The notes under the pieces are model-generated. The model saw only the letters and a list, made by a program, of their open reading frames with translations. It ran no database searches and was not told where the DNA came from. The translations under genes were made by a program, and so were the position numbers. This document shows positions 1-9,293 of a stretch of DNA of 64,000 nt, piece by piece (position 1 is the first letter of the stretch; each line of letters begins with the position of its first letter). Source of the stretch: Bradyrhizobium tropiciagri (lineage in GTDB: Bacteria > Pseudomonadota > Alphaproteobacteria > Rhizobiales > Xanthobacteraceae); NCBI RefSeq assembly GCF_018130545.1, contig NZ_JAFCKF010000016.1, forward strand, positions 24,839 to 88,838. Direction: 5' to 3'.

Positions 1-1805
1 CTGTGCTGGTGGTCCGTCGCACCGTTCGCCCGCTCGCCAGGATCGCGGGCTCGATCCGCAAGGTCGCGGGCGGCGAGAAGAGTGCGTTCATCCCCGGCGC
101 CGACCTCGACAATGAGATCGGTGACATCGCACGCGCCGCCGAGGTGTTCCGCCAGACCCTGGTCGATGCCGACAGCGCGCGCGAGGCCGCATTGCGCGCG
201 CTCGCCGAGCAGCGGCTCGCCGAGGAGAGCTACCACAAACTGTTCGAGGCGTCGGTCGAGGGTATCTATGTCACGACGCCGGGCGGCACGCTGCTCAACG
301 CCAATCCGGCGCTCGCGCGGATGATGGGCTATGCCACGCCGCAGGACCTGATCAACGGCATCGACGACATCGCCACCACCGTCTATGTCGATCCGGCGGC
401 GCGGGAGCAGTACCAGGCGCTGATGCAGCGCGACGGCACGGTGCGCGACTACGAATATCAGGTCCGCTCGAGCGACGGCACGGTGCTGTGGCTGTCGGAT
501 TCCGCAACCGTGGTGCGCAACGACGACGGCGAGGTGGTGCGCTACGAGGGCACGGTGCGCGACATCACCGACCAGAAGCGCGCTGAAGACGCGATCGCCG
601 AAGGCCGCCGCATGCTGCAGATGGTGATCGACACGGTGCCCGCCGTCATCAACGTCAAGAACAGTGAGCTGCGCTATGTGATGATGAACCGCTACATGGC
701 GGGAATCTTCGGCATCGAGCCGCAGGACGCGCTCGGCCAGACCACCGCCGAGCTGATGTCGCGCTACGGCGCGGCCAAGACCGACGAGAACGACAAGCGC
801 GTGCTGTCGGCGCGACGCGAGCTCGGCTTCTATGAGGAAGAGTACAAGGACGCCGCCGGCAACATGCGGCAATGGCTGGTCAACAAGCTGCCGATCCTCG
901 ACTCGCAGGGCGACATCGAGAACATCGTCACGGTCGCGCTCGATATCGGCGAGCGCAAACGCTCCGAGCAGGAGATGCGCAAGGCAAGGGATTCCGCGGA
1001 GGCGGCGCTGCGCAATCTGCGGGAAACCCAGAATTCGCTGATCGAGGCCGAGAAGCTCGCAGCACTCGGCCGCCTGGTGGCCGGCGTCGCCCACGAGGTC
1101 AACAATCCCGTCGGTATCAGCCTGACGGTGGCGTCCGCGCTGGAGCGCAAGACCGCGATTTTCGGCGCCCAGGTCGAGCGCGGTGACCTCAGGCGCTCGA
1201 GCCTCAACGACTTCCTCAACACCGCGCGGGATGCCTCGTCGCAGCTGGTCGCCAATCTGAACCGCGCGGCGGAGCTGATCCAGTCGTTCAAGCAGGTCGC
1301 CGCCGACCGCAACTATTCGGATCAGCGCACCTTCGATCTCGGCGATCTTACCGAGCAGGTGGTGATGAGTTTGCGACCCGGCCTGCGCAAGCACAATCTG
1401 ACGCTCAACGTCGATTGCGAGCCGAACCTGATCATGAACTCCTATCCGGGACCGTATGGCCAGGTGCTGACCAATCTGTTCCTCAATGCGGTGGCGCATG
1501 CGTTCCCGGACAGCAAGGCCGGCGAGGTCGAGATCCAGGTGCACGCCTCCGGCAACGACTATGTCGAGGTGATCTTCGCCGACAATGGATGCGGCATGAG
1601 CCTCGACGTGCGCCGCCGTGCCTTCGACCCATTCTTCACGACGCGGCGTGACCAGGGCGGCACCGGGCTCGGCCTGCACATCGTCTACAGCATCGTCACC
1701 AACCGCCTCGGCGGCCGGCTGTCGCTCGATTCCGCGCCGGGCAATGGCACGCGGATCCAGATGATCCTGCCGCGCGTCGCTCCGCTGGAGCAGGCCGCGG
1801 AGTAG
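1..1805 (+). CDS. PAS-domain sensor histidine kinase, 5' end outside window
   Basis: This is the C-terminal 600 residues of a membrane sensor kinase; the transmembrane and sensor part lies upstream of the window. Visible in order are a HAMP-like linker (about residues 1-60 of the visible part), a PAS domain (about 75-195), a second PAS domain (about 200-320), a dimerisation helix with the phospho-acceptor His in AHEVNNPVG (H364 of the visible part), and an HATPase_c domain with the N box (LFLNAVAHAF), G1 (DNGCGM) and G2 (GGTGLGLHI) motifs. There is no receiver domain, so a separate response regulator is expected. None is seen downstream; the next gene is on the other strand. The family autophosphorylates on His using ATP; the signal is unknown. 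Confidence 0.93.
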   Translation, partial: VLVVRRTVRPLARIAGSIRKVAGGEKSAFIPGADLDNEIGDIARAAEVFRQTLVDADSAREAALRALAEQRLAEESYHKLFEASVEGIYVTTPGGTLLNANPALARMMGYATPQDLINGIDDIATTVYVDPAAREQYQALMQRDGTVRDYEYQVRSSDGTVLWLSDSATVVRNDDGEVVRYEGTVRDITDQKRAEDAIAEGRRMLQMVIDTVPAVINVKNSELRYVMMNRYMAGIFGIEPQDALGQTTAELMSRYGAAKTDENDKRVLSARRELGFYEEEYKDAAGNMRQWLVNKLPILDSQGDIENIVTVALDIGERKRSEQEMRKARDSAEAALRNLRETQNSLIEAEKLAALGRLVAGVAHEVNNPVGISLTVASALERKTAIFGAQVERGDLRRSSLNDFLNTARDASSQLVANLNRAAELIQSFKQVAADRNYSDQRTFDLGDLTEQVVMSLRPGLRKHNLTLNVDCEPNLIMNSYPGPYGQVLTNLFLNAVAHAFPDSKAGEVEIQVHASGNDYVEVIFADNGCGMSLDVRRRAFDPFFTTRRDQGGTGLGLHIVYSIVTNRLGGRLSLDSAPGNGTRIQMILPRVAPLEQAAE

Positions 1806-1869
1806 GGCGGGCTTGGTAGAGTGGGCTTGACCCCCGTCCGAGCCCAATCTCCATCGTCCAAGCTGTCGT

Positions 1870-3246
1870 CTATCGCTTGGTCTCGCCGGCGAGCAGATTC
1901 TTGTAGACCTTTCCGCCCTTCATGATGACCATGAAATTCTTCGCGGGATCTTCGACGAGCTTGATGTTGTCGATGGGATTGCCGTCGACGAGCAGCAGAT
2001 CGGCCAGCGCGCCTTCCTCGACAACGCCGAGCTTGCCGGGATATGGATTTCGCGGGCCGGACAGGTTCAGAAGTTCGGCATTGGTCGATGTCGCCATGAT
2101 CAGTGCCTCGGCCGGCGTATACCAGCGCGTGAGGCTGACCAGCATCGCACCTTGTCGATCCGCCAGCGCCTTCGAGAACAGAATGTCGGTGCCGAACGCG
2201 GTCTTGATTCCGTATTTCTTCGCCAGTGCATAGACCCGATCGGTTCCGGCAACCACTTGCCGCAGCTTGTCCTGCTCGGAGGGCCCAAGTCCACTTGCGG
2301 CCGTCAGATCGAGGAAAGGTTGCGTGCTCAACCAGATTCCTTTCTCGGCTATCAGTCGGGCCGTCGTGTCGTCCATCAGATGCCCGTGCTCGATGCACCG
2401 GACCCCAGCGGCGATCGACCGCTGGATCGCAACCGACGTGTAGGCATGCACGGCGACATAGGTACCCCAGTTCTCGGCGGCTTCGACAGCGGCGCGCAGC
2501 TCGGGCTCGGTGAACGTGGAAACGTCGATCGGGCTGAACGGCGATGCCACGCCACCGCCGGCGGTGAGCTTGACCTGCGAGGCTCCCTGCATGAGTTGTT
2601 CGCGCGCCCGCACGCGAACCTCGTCCGGACTGTCCGCGATCATGCTGCCGCCGATTTTCTCCATCCGGCTGAGCATGCCGCCGATCGTGCGCGGCAGATC
2701 GGACAGCTGCCGGAAATCACCGTGGCCGCCGGTGATGGAGATGATCGCGCCGGATGGATAGATGCGGGGACCGGCCACGAGATCCTCGTCAATGGCTCGT
2801 TTGAGCCCGAAGGTCGGTCCGCCCATGTCGCGAACGGTGGTGAAGCCCCGCATCAGCGTATCGGTCGCTTCGGCGGCCGCGAGCAGATTGTTATAGCCGA
2901 CGTCGCCGGCGATCGCGCTCGCCGGTGTCGGGCGCACCAGCATCGCATGCCAGTGTGCGTCGATCAGCCCGGGCATCAGGACGCGTTCGCCGCCTTCGAT
3001 CACCTGAGCATCGGCCGCGATCGCCGCAGCCGAAATCTTCTCGATCTTGCCGTTCCTGACGAGAACATGGGACGGCGCGGAGAGCGTGTTGTTCTTGCCA
3101 TCGAAAATGCGGACGTTCCGGAACAGGGTCGCGGAGTCCTGTTGAGCCTGCGCAGCGGGCACGACGCCGAGATCCGCTCCGATCGCGGTGAGCAGCGCGA
3201 CAACTCCGAGGAGTCCGCCCGGAATTCTCAAATGTGGCATATCCAA
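1870..3246 (-). CDS. exported metal-dependent amidohydrolase (imidazolonepropionase/prolidase-like)
   Basis: The 458-residue protein has an N-terminal signal peptide (hydrophobic 10-24, AQA-type cleavage near 35) and an amidohydrolase fold. The metal-binding HxH is at H98/H100 in LIDAHWHAML. A candidate carboxylated Lys is in VKLTAGGG, further metal His in AVHAYTS and CIEHGH, and the late Asp in AFGTD. Relatives hydrolyse dipeptides (Xaa-Arg/Lys, Xaa-Pro) or cyclic amides; the substrate here cannot be told from sequence. It is the last gene of a minus-strand run with the HdeD-like, MFS and glutaminase genes, 91 bp after hdeD, so co-transcription is possible but not shown. Confidence 0.85.
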   Translation of the reverse strand: MDMPHLRIPGGLLGVVALLTAIGADLGVVPAAQAQQDSATLFRNVRIFDGKNNTLSAPSHVLVRNGKIEKISAAAIAADAQVIEGGERVLMPGLIDAHWHAMLVRPTPASAIAGDVGYNNLLAAAEATDTLMRGFTTVRDMGGPTFGLKRAIDEDLVAGPRIYPSGAIISITGGHGDFRQLSDLPRTIGGMLSRMEKIGGSMIADSPDEVRVRAREQLMQGASQVKLTAGGGVASPFSPIDVSTFTEPELRAAVEAAENWGTYVAVHAYTSVAIQRSIAAGVRCIEHGHLMDDTTARLIAEKGIWLSTQPFLDLTAASGLGPSEQDKLRQVVAGTDRVYALAKKYGIKTAFGTDILFSKALADRQGAMLVSLTRWYTPAEALIMATSTNAELLNLSGPRNPYPGKLGVVEEGALADLLLVDGNPIDNIKLVEDPAKNFMVIMKGGKVYKNLLAGETKR

Positions 3247-3337
3247 TCTCCGCTGTCCCAGGGCCGGTGCCGATTCCGCAATCGTCCTGTGAAGGAGGGC
3301 GGTGCGGTGTATCCCGCATTGATGAATTGACGGGCCA

Positions 3338-3901
3338 CTACGCGGGTCGGGCGGCAGGCAGCCAGGCGTAGGTCAACCATCCGACGCCGTGGGAGAGGAG
3401 ATCGATGCCCAGCAGCATTCCGAGCACCCACAGCCCGGTTGCCGGAAATCCCGTCAGGATGACGAGGCCGGCCAGGATGCCGAACACTCCGGACGCCACC
3501 ATGATCCAGCCGGCCTGTTGTCGGTGGCCGATACCGATCAGCACGCGGACGAAGCCCGAGACAAGCAGCATCAGACCGAGCACATAGGTCAGGATCAACG
3601 CACCGGTCACCGGCTGGCTCAGGAGAATGACGCCGGCCGCAACATAGAGGGCGCCGAGCAGCAGCTGCCACATGAAGCCGCCCCATCCCTTGGTCCAGAA
3701 GGCGTGCACGATCTCGAACCCGCCGGCGAAGATCGCCGCCCAGCCGATGAAGATCGCGCTGACCACGGTGAAGAACACGACATCCCCGAGCACGAGGAGG
3801 CCCGCGGCGATCATCGCGATGCCGAGCAGAATGCGCGCCCACAGAGGCGGTGTCGGCAGGCCCGTCAGACCTGCCGTGGAACTGTTGTCATAGGTCGTCA
3901 T
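3338..3901 (-). CDS. HdeD family acid-resistance-type membrane protein (DUF308)
   Basis: The 187-residue protein is almost entirely hydrophobic, with six predicted membrane segments formed as repeated two-helix units (for example ILLGIAMIAAGLLVLGDVVFF and VSAIFIGWAAIFAGGFEIV). This is the DUF308/HdeD pattern. E. coli HdeD is an inner-membrane protein needed for acid resistance at high cell density; its biochemical action is unknown. The gene begins 24 bp after the MFS transporter stop, so the two are almost certainly one operon, and glutaminase lies just upstream of both. That context supports an acid or pH stress role. Confidence 0.85.
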   Translation of the reverse strand: MTTYDNSSTAGLTGLPTPPLWARILLGIAMIAAGLLVLGDVVFFTVVSAIFIGWAAIFAGGFEIVHAFWTKGWGGFMWQLLLGALYVAAGVILLSQPVTGALILTYVLGLMLLVSGFVRVLIGIGHRQQAGWIMVASGVFGILAGLVILTGFPATGLWVLGMLLGIDLLSHGVGWLTYAWLPAARPA

Positions 3902-3925
3902 GTCGTCCTCCCTGCGGACCTCCGG

Positions 3926-5578
3926 TCAGGCCGCTCGTTCGCGCCTGTCGGCCACGTCGTCGTCCGGAATCTCTCCCGGCCGGTAATTCGGCAAATGTCC
4001 GGCTGGAATGACCGCCAGCAGCGCCAGCCCTGCCATGATCAACAGCCCGATCTTCAGCGCCCGCAGCCGAGCTTCGGTGTTGACCCGAACGGCTTCCTCG
4101 ACCTGTTGTGGCGTGCCGCTTGTGCCTTCCAGCACGCTGCGCAGCCGGTCATTGCTGACGAAGGTGATGTTGTTGAGATCAATCTGGCTCTGCAGCTCCT
4201 TCGTGAGCACCGGGCTTGCCGTGATCTTGCCGAGCGCGATCGTGCTCAGGAGGCCCACCAGGAGAGCGCCGGCGACCGCGGTGCCGACCGCGGCCGCCAG
4301 ATTCTGCGCGGTTCCGCGCAACGACCCGACGTCGCCGGCCAATTCCTTGGGCGAGGCCGTCACCAGAACGTTGAACAGCAACGTCACCAGGGAGCCCTGG
4401 CCGATCCCGAACAGGATGAGGCCAAACAGCACGGGAAACTCGCTCCAGTCGTTGCGCACGACGAATGCGAGCCAGAGCAGCGCGACGGTGCAGAGCGCAA
4501 AACCGAAGCGGCCGATCTGGCGCGGTGTCAGCCTGTCGTAGACATTGACGATGAGCATCGCCGCGAAGAAGACCGTGAGGTTGAACGGCATCATCGCGAT
4601 AGCCGTGGCGATCGGCGAACGTCCTTGTACGATCTGGATATATAGCGGCACGGTAAAGTTCAGCGCGGCCTCCAGCGCGACCACCGCGAAGAGCCCGTAG
4701 ACCGCAGCGCGCTCCTCGGGCGAATCGATCACCTGCAGCGCGAGCAGCGGCGTTTTCCCGGCGGCCTGTCGCCGGTGCGTCCAGCTCAGGAAAGCCTGCC
4801 CGAGCACGACGCCGAGTACGATCATGATCGGTGCCGGCGAAGCGCCCAACAGATCGAATGGCGCGCTGGGCGTGGCGAGCGCCAACCCCCAGCGGTTGAG
4901 ATTGTTGAATCCGAAGCTGATGAGAATGATCGCACTTGCGGCGAGGGCGACGCCGACCAAGTCGATCTGGACATCCGGGCGGCCCCGGTCGGCTCTCAAA
5001 CGGAAGCTGAGGATGAAGACGATCGCCGACGCCGCGATCAGGATGCCGAACGCCGGACGCCACCCGATATAGGTTCCGAGCACGCCACCGACGACGAAAG
5101 CGAGCACGCCCGCCGCCGCCCGTGCCGAGCCGAGTGCGCCAAGGGCGGTCGCCTGCTGGCGTCCGCCATAATTCTCGGCGATCAGGGCGACCAGCGACGG
5201 CACGATCACCGCACCCGCGGCCCCGCAAAGCGCCTGCGCGGAAATCATCACGGTGGCGGTCGGGCTGAACGTCATCATGAGCTGCGATACGAAGAAGAGC
5301 ACGACCGCGATGCGGAATACCTGCACCGCGCCGAATCTCTGGGCGAGTTTCGCGCCGAGCATCACGAACCCTGCAACAAGCATGGAATAGGCGACGATCC
5401 CGGTTGCCACCGTGGTTGGCGGCACGCCGAAGCTCGACACCATTCCGCCCATGGCGACTGGCAGCGATGCGACGTTGTACGACATGATCATCTGACCGAG
5501 CGCAATCGCGATCATGGGAACCCATGATGCCCGCTCTTCGTGGTGGATGCCCTCGATCGACATTGTCTGTGTTGCCAT
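3926..5578 (-). CDS. MFS transporter, DHA2 (14-helix) drug:H+ antiporter type
   Basis: A 550-residue integral membrane protein with about 14 hydrophobic helices, in the EmrB/QacA-like DHA2 style. The start at 5578 is chosen because a strong GGAGG lies 6 bases upstream and the protein then begins MATQTMSIEG. The reading frame stays open further upstream, but that part is antisense to the glutaminase gene and looks non-coding. The first membrane helices contain a long conserved stretch (IALGQMIMSYNVASLPVAMG), and a large loop precedes the last helix, as usual for DHA2 members. The family exports amphiphilic compounds or organic acids using the proton gradient. It sits between glutaminase (68 bp gap) and hdeD (24 bp gap); the substrate is unknown. 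Confidence 0.9.
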   Translation of the reverse strand: MATQTMSIEGIHHEERASWVPMIAIALGQMIMSYNVASLPVAMGGMVSSFGVPPTTVATGIVAYSMLVAGFVMLGAKLAQRFGAVQVFRIAVVLFFVSQLMMTFSPTATVMISAQALCGAAGAVIVPSLVALIAENYGGRQQATALGALGSARAAAGVLAFVVGGVLGTYIGWRPAFGILIAASAIVFILSFRLRADRGRPDVQIDLVGVALAASAIILISFGFNNLNRWGLALATPSAPFDLLGASPAPIMIVLGVVLGQAFLSWTHRRQAAGKTPLLALQVIDSPEERAAVYGLFAVVALEAALNFTVPLYIQIVQGRSPIATAIAMMPFNLTVFFAAMLIVNVYDRLTPRQIGRFGFALCTVALLWLAFVVRNDWSEFPVLFGLILFGIGQGSLVTLLFNVLVTASPKELAGDVGSLRGTAQNLAAAVGTAVAGALLVGLLSTIALGKITASPVLTKELQSQIDLNNITFVSNDRLRSVLEGTSGTPQQVEEAVRVNTEARLRALKIGLLIMAGLALLAVIPAGHLPNYRPGEIPDDDVADRRERAA

Positions 5579-5646
5579 CGCATCCTCCGCTCTATTGAGG
5601 TTGAGATCGGTCGGGCCGCAGACCCGCCGATCTTGTGAGCATTCGT

Positions 5647-6642
5647 TCACTGTTCCGGTTGCGATACGAACAAATCCATGCCGAGCCGCTGCGACAGGAA
5701 TTTTGCGGCGAGCTGGCCCCTCACGCTGTTGCCGGCCGCATCCAGCGGCGGGGCGAAAGTGCCGAAACCACCTTTGCCGGGAGCCACCGCGACGATGCCG
5801 CCGCCAATGCCGCTCTTTCCCGGCAGGCCGATGTCGTAGAGCCAGTCGCCCGATGTCTCGTACAATCCGGCGGTGACCATCACGGCCAGAACGTAGTGGC
5901 ACACGGCGGCGTCGACCACGCGCCGCCCGGTCACCGGGTTCACGCCGCCGTCGGCCAGCGTCGCGCCCATCACGGCCAGGTCCCTGGCGCTGACATTCAG
6001 CGAACACTGCCGTGTATAGAGGTCGGTCGCCTGTTTGGCGTCGCTGTAGATCCGGTCATAGCTCTCCAGCAGGCGAGCGATGCTTCGATTGCGGAAATTG
6101 GTCTCGGACGCCGACGCGTAGACCTCCTCGTTGAGCGGGAGGTTGCGGCCGGCGAAGCGCGACAGCCCGTCGTGGATGAATTGCCAGCGTTCCTCGATGG
6201 ATTGTCCCGGCGCGAGGCTCGTCGTCGCGATCGCGCCGGCGTTCACCATCGGATTGGTGCGCCCGTTTCCCTGCTCGATCGCAGCGAGCGAGTTGAACGC
6301 CAGTCCGGTGGCGTTGGCGCCGAGCTTGTCGCGTGCCGCCTCAGGCCCGATCGTCTCGCAGATCAGCGCGAACAGGAACGGCTTCGAGACGCTCATGATG
6401 GAGAATTCGTGGTCGACGTCTCCGGCGCCATAGATGCGCCCGCTGGTCCCAACCACACAGACACCGAACAGCTCGCTCGGGACCCGGGCGAGGGCCGGAT
6501 AGACCTGCGATGCGGTTCCATCGGTGTTGGACTTGAACCGTCGATGGGCGTCGTCCACAAGCGACTGCACCATCTCCGGGCCGGGCAGGTGACCGGTCGA
6601 GATATAGGGCTGCTCTCGTTGATCGAGCGAGTGAGACACCAT
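5647..6642 (-). CDS. glsA: glutaminase A
   Basis: The 331-residue protein matches the serine-dependent glutaminase family (beta-lactamase-like fold). The catalytic SxxK is S84-V-S-K87 within EFSIMSVSKPFLFAL, followed by the conserved NPMVNAGAI and YESYDRIYSD-type segments. It converts L-glutamine to glutamate and ammonia in the cytosol. Length fits the family (about 310). In E. coli the acid-induced glutaminase YbaS raises pH through ammonia release. Here the gene leads a minus-strand run with an MFS transporter and an HdeD-like protein, which suggests the same use. Nitrogen scavenging is the alternative. Confidence 0.95.
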   Translation of the reverse strand: MVSHSLDQREQPYISTGHLPGPEMVQSLVDDAHRRFKSNTDGTASQVYPALARVPSELFGVCVVGTSGRIYGAGDVDHEFSIMSVSKPFLFALICETIGPEAARDKLGANATGLAFNSLAAIEQGNGRTNPMVNAGAIATTSLAPGQSIEERWQFIHDGLSRFAGRNLPLNEEVYASASETNFRNRSIARLLESYDRIYSDAKQATDLYTRQCSLNVSARDLAVMGATLADGGVNPVTGRRVVDAAVCHYVLAVMVTAGLYETSGDWLYDIGLPGKSGIGGGIVAVAPGKGGFGTFAPPLDAAGNSVRGQLAAKFLSQRLGMDLFVSQPEQ

Positions 6643-7006
6643 CGCATCACTCCGCCGAACGGACTGAACTGCGATCGGCTCCGTTCTAGAACACGATGCG
6701 TATTCTGCAGTCAGCGCTCAAGTTTCAATCGTGTCAACGTACAACCGAATTCTGGTTCGGCGACTTCTGCGACACGGCCATCAAATATGTGAGAGGATTG
6801 CGGTTGGGGCCGTTGTCGGCCGGCCCGATTGAGTGAGCGAGGCTGACGCAATTGGGTTCAGTTTGAATTGAAACAGCCGATATCGGCGCGACATGCTATC
6901 AACGACAGATTGCAACTTTCCCGTCCGGGAGTAGCATCGTTGCGCGCGTAGGTGAGCCGAGGCTAAGCGAGAACGACATGGGGCATCATTGGAAATGAGG
7001 CATACC
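6643..7006. promoter_or_regulatory. intergenic region between glsA and a small membrane gene, with two inverted repeats
   Basis: No gene is seen in these 364 bp between divergent genes. They hold a perfect 12-bp palindrome GCCGATATCGGC at 6876-6887 and an inverted repeat CCGAA-6 bp-TTCGG near 6744-6759. Either could be an operator for the glsA-MFS-hdeD run or for the rightward small gene; no known regulator consensus was recognised. Confidence 0.35.
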
Positions 7007-7216
7007 ATGGTGACACAAACAAGTGACGGACGTTTGTTTCTGCTCAAGAAGCTTGGCGGCCTGATCTCAATCATTGTCGGTTGTCTGCTGACCGCTGTTG
7101 GAGTGACATTCGAGTCGACCGATACGACCGTTATCGGTGTGCTGCTCCTGCTGCTTGGCGCCGTCCTGCTGGTGCTCAAGATCATGAGACGAAATCAGCA
7201 GAGCTCGCCTGGATAG
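7007..7216 (+). CDS. small two-helix membrane protein, unknown function
   Basis: A 69-residue protein with two hydrophobic helices (LISIIVGCLLTAVGVTF and IGVLLLLLGAVLLVLKIM), a short polar connection, and a basic C-terminus (MRRNQQ). Start 7007 is preferred over two in-frame ATGs 12 and 18 bp upstream because a GAGG motif lies 6 bases before it. It stands alone, divergent from glsA. Not recognised; likely inner membrane. Confidence 0.6.
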   Translation: MVTQTSDGRLFLLKKLGGLISIIVGCLLTAVGVTFESTDTTVIGVLLLLLGAVLLVLKIMRRNQQSSPG

Positions 7217-7414
7217 CGCGGGCGTCAGTATCTCCCCGCCGAATTCGGCGCCCGGGCAAGCGCAAAATCACTGAGGCGCGGGTCGCAGCCGCGGCCATCA
7301 ATATTGGATCGGCATGGATCGATGCCCGAACGGCATTGGACCGTTCGCGGCAACGCTCCTACGGCTCGCTCAGCTGGCCCTTGAAGGGGCGGAACGAGCA
7401 GGGGGAGGATCGAC

Positions 7415-8500
7415 ATGATTTCACGGCGCAATCTGGTGGCCGGCATCGGCGCGGGCATGGCGAGCGCGGCGGCCGATCGTGTCATGGCACAGTCTTTCCC
7501 GTTCAAACCCAACCAGCGCTATCCGGATCCTGCCGTCGAAATCCTCGATCCGAGCTTTGCAAAATACCGGCTCTACAGCTCTACGCTCGAGCAGGTCGCG
7601 ACCGGGATGCGCTGGGCGGAAGGGCCGGCCTATTTCCCCGAAGGCGGCTATCTGCTGTTCAGCGACATCCCCAACAACCGCATCATGAAGTACAGCGAGA
7701 AGGACGGCAGCCTCACCGTCTTCCGCAGCCCCGCCAATTTCGCCAACGGCAACACCCGCGACCGTCAGGGGCGGCTCGTGAGCTGCGAGCATTCGGTGAC
7801 GCGGCGGATCACCCGCACCGAGAAGAACGGCAAGATCACCGTGCTCGCCGACAGCTTTGAGGGCAAGCGCCTCAATGCGCCGAACGACATCGTGGTGAAG
7901 TCCGACGACACGATCTGGTTCACCGATCCGGTGTTCGGCATCGCCGGCGAGTGGGAGGGCTTCAAGGCCAAGCGCGAGCAGGACAACACCAACGTGTTCA
8001 GGATCGGCACCGACGGCAAGCTGACCGCCGTCATCACCGATCTGGTCAACCCCAACGGCCTGGCGTTCTCGCCGGACGAGAAGAAGCTCTATGTGGTCGA
8101 GTGGAAGGGCACGCCGAACCGCAGCATCTGGAGCTACGACGTCAATCCGGACGGCACCGTCTCCAACAAGTCCAAACTGATCGACGCCGCCGACCAGGGT
8201 TCGCTGGACGGTTTCCGTGTCGATCGCGACGGCAATCTGTGGTGCGGCTGGGGCAGCAACGGCGCGCTGCAGTCGGAGCCGACTGACGTCGGCGGCCGCA
8301 AGGTCTATCAGCTCAAGGGCAAGCCCGAGGATCTCGATGGCGTGATGGTGTTCAGCCCGCAGGGCAAGCCGCTCGGCTTCATCCGCCTGCCGGAGCGCTG
8401 CGAGAATCTGACCTTCGGTGGCCCGAAGAACAACCGCCTCTACATGGCATCCTGCCATTCGATCTACGCGCTCTATGTCGACGCCCACGGCGCGACGTGA
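7415..8500 (+). CDS. SMP-30/gluconolactonase/LRE family protein, Tat-exported
   Basis: The 361-residue protein starts with a twin-arginine-type signal ([17 protein letters not shown]-like cleavage before QSFPF). A six-bladed propeller of the SMP-30 type follows, with [40 protein letters not shown] and [16 protein letters not shown]. The Glu, Asn and Asp of these segments are the family's metal ligands. Relatives hydrolyse sugar lactones such as gluconolactone in the periplasm, or other lactones and organophosphates. The gene is single, with no sugar dehydrogenase beside it, so the natural lactone is unknown. Confidence 0.88.
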   Translation: MISRRNLVAGIGAGMASAAADRVMAQSFPFKPNQRYPDPAVEILDPSFAKYRLYSSTLEQVATGMRWAEGPAYFPEGGYLLFSDIPNNRIMKYSEKDGSLTVFRSPANFANGNTRDRQGRLVSCEHSVTRRITRTEKNGKITVLADSFEGKRLNAPNDIVVKSDDTIWFTDPVFGIAGEWEGFKAKREQDNTNVFRIGTDGKLTAVITDLVNPNGLAFSPDEKKLYVVEWKGTPNRSIWSYDVNPDGTVSNKSKLIDAADQGSLDGFRVDRDGNLWCGWGSNGALQSEPTDVGGRKVYQLKGKPEDLDGVMVFSPQGKPLGFIRLPERCENLTFGGPKNNRLYMASCHSIYALYVDAHGAT

Positions 8501-8546
8501 GGTGTTGCTAGGGAGAAGGGCAACAGGCGCGTCAGCAGCTCCATCA

Positions 8547-8679
8547 CCGTCATCCCCGCGCAAAGGCTTCGCCTTTGTCGCTGGAGGAGCGGCAAAGCCG
8601 CGTCTCGAAGGATGCACGGCCCGGCCGGTGGCCGTCGATCCTTCGAGACGCCCGCTGCGCGGGCTCCTCAGGATGACGG
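8547..8679. repeat. palindromic intergenic repeat element, full copy
   Basis: A roughly 133-bp element bounded by CCGTCATCC and GGATGACGG. Inside, GCGTCTCGAAGGAT pairs with ATCCTTCGAGACGC and smaller hairpins pair around them. The right half (8628-8679) recurs with few changes at 9755-9807. It lies between the converging SMP-30 and GrlR-like genes. It has the form of a REP/BIME-type element of Bradyrhizobium and could also terminate transcription. Confidence 0.8.
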
Positions 8680-8702
8680 ATCAACACCACACGTTCAAGA
8701 CG

Positions 8703-9053
8703 CTAATCGATATCCGCGAGCCAGTGCAGCGTTGCGCGGAAGATCAGGCTCGCTTTGCCGACCAGGGCGGTTCCATCCATGTTGCCGCGGGTGTCGGTGA
8801 AGGTGCCGGAAACGCCGATGCCGACTGGTGCCGGTCCGCCGAACAGCGGGTTGTCGGTGTCGCGCGGCGTGGTGTGGCGTTGCACCAGGACCTCGCCCTT
8901 GAAGGCGTCACCTTTCACCGTGTAGCTGCCGGTGTAATAGAGATAGGCGTCGCCGCCCAGAACCTGGCCGTCGCGGAAAAGAATCACGCCGCTGCCCTTG
9001 CCGACGCGTCCGTCCAGCAGGGTGACGTGGATTGAGTACAGCCCGTTTTTCAT
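8703..9053 (-). CDS. GrlR-like small regulatory protein
   Basis: The 116-residue protein resembles GrlR, the small beta-barrel repressor partner of the LEE type III secretion activator GrlA in enteropathogens. It begins MKNGLYSIHVTLLDG, followed by GKGSGVILFRDGQVLGGDAYLYYTGSY, a pattern shared by rhizobial proteins annotated this way. No type III secretion or grlA gene is near. Function in rhizobia is unproven; the fold resembles lipocalin-like barrels, so a ligand- or protein-binding role is equally possible. Confidence 0.7.
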   Translation of the reverse strand: MKNGLYSIHVTLLDGRVGKGSGVILFRDGQVLGGDAYLYYTGSYTVKGDAFKGEVLVQRHTTPRDTDNPLFGGPAPVGIGVSGTFTDTRGNMDGTALVGKASLIFRATLHWLADID

Positions 9054-9293
9054 AATGTCCCATGGTCCCGGCTGCCGCGCCCCGCAGCAATCCGGATTGG
9101 TTTTTTATGCCAAAGCGAGCAACCTCGTGCAATGCGGCAGGTTGATTCCCGGGTGTCCGGAGTGGCCGTGTACCCTCGGTTCCTGCCAGGCGGTGTGACG
9201 GCGCGATGACAGCGGACCGTGCGCGCGAATCGAACTGGCCCGCGAAATGCATAGCTCTGGTTGCACTGGCCGGTAAGTGCTGGAGCAACATAT

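Noticed and set aside
2152-3330. 392-codon plus-strand frame opposite the amidohydrolase
   Set aside because: Mirror of a well-supported gene; no motif or ribosome site.
5579-6007. N-terminal extension of the MFS transporter
   Set aside because: Overlaps glsA in another frame of the same strand; Arg-rich sequence with no motif.
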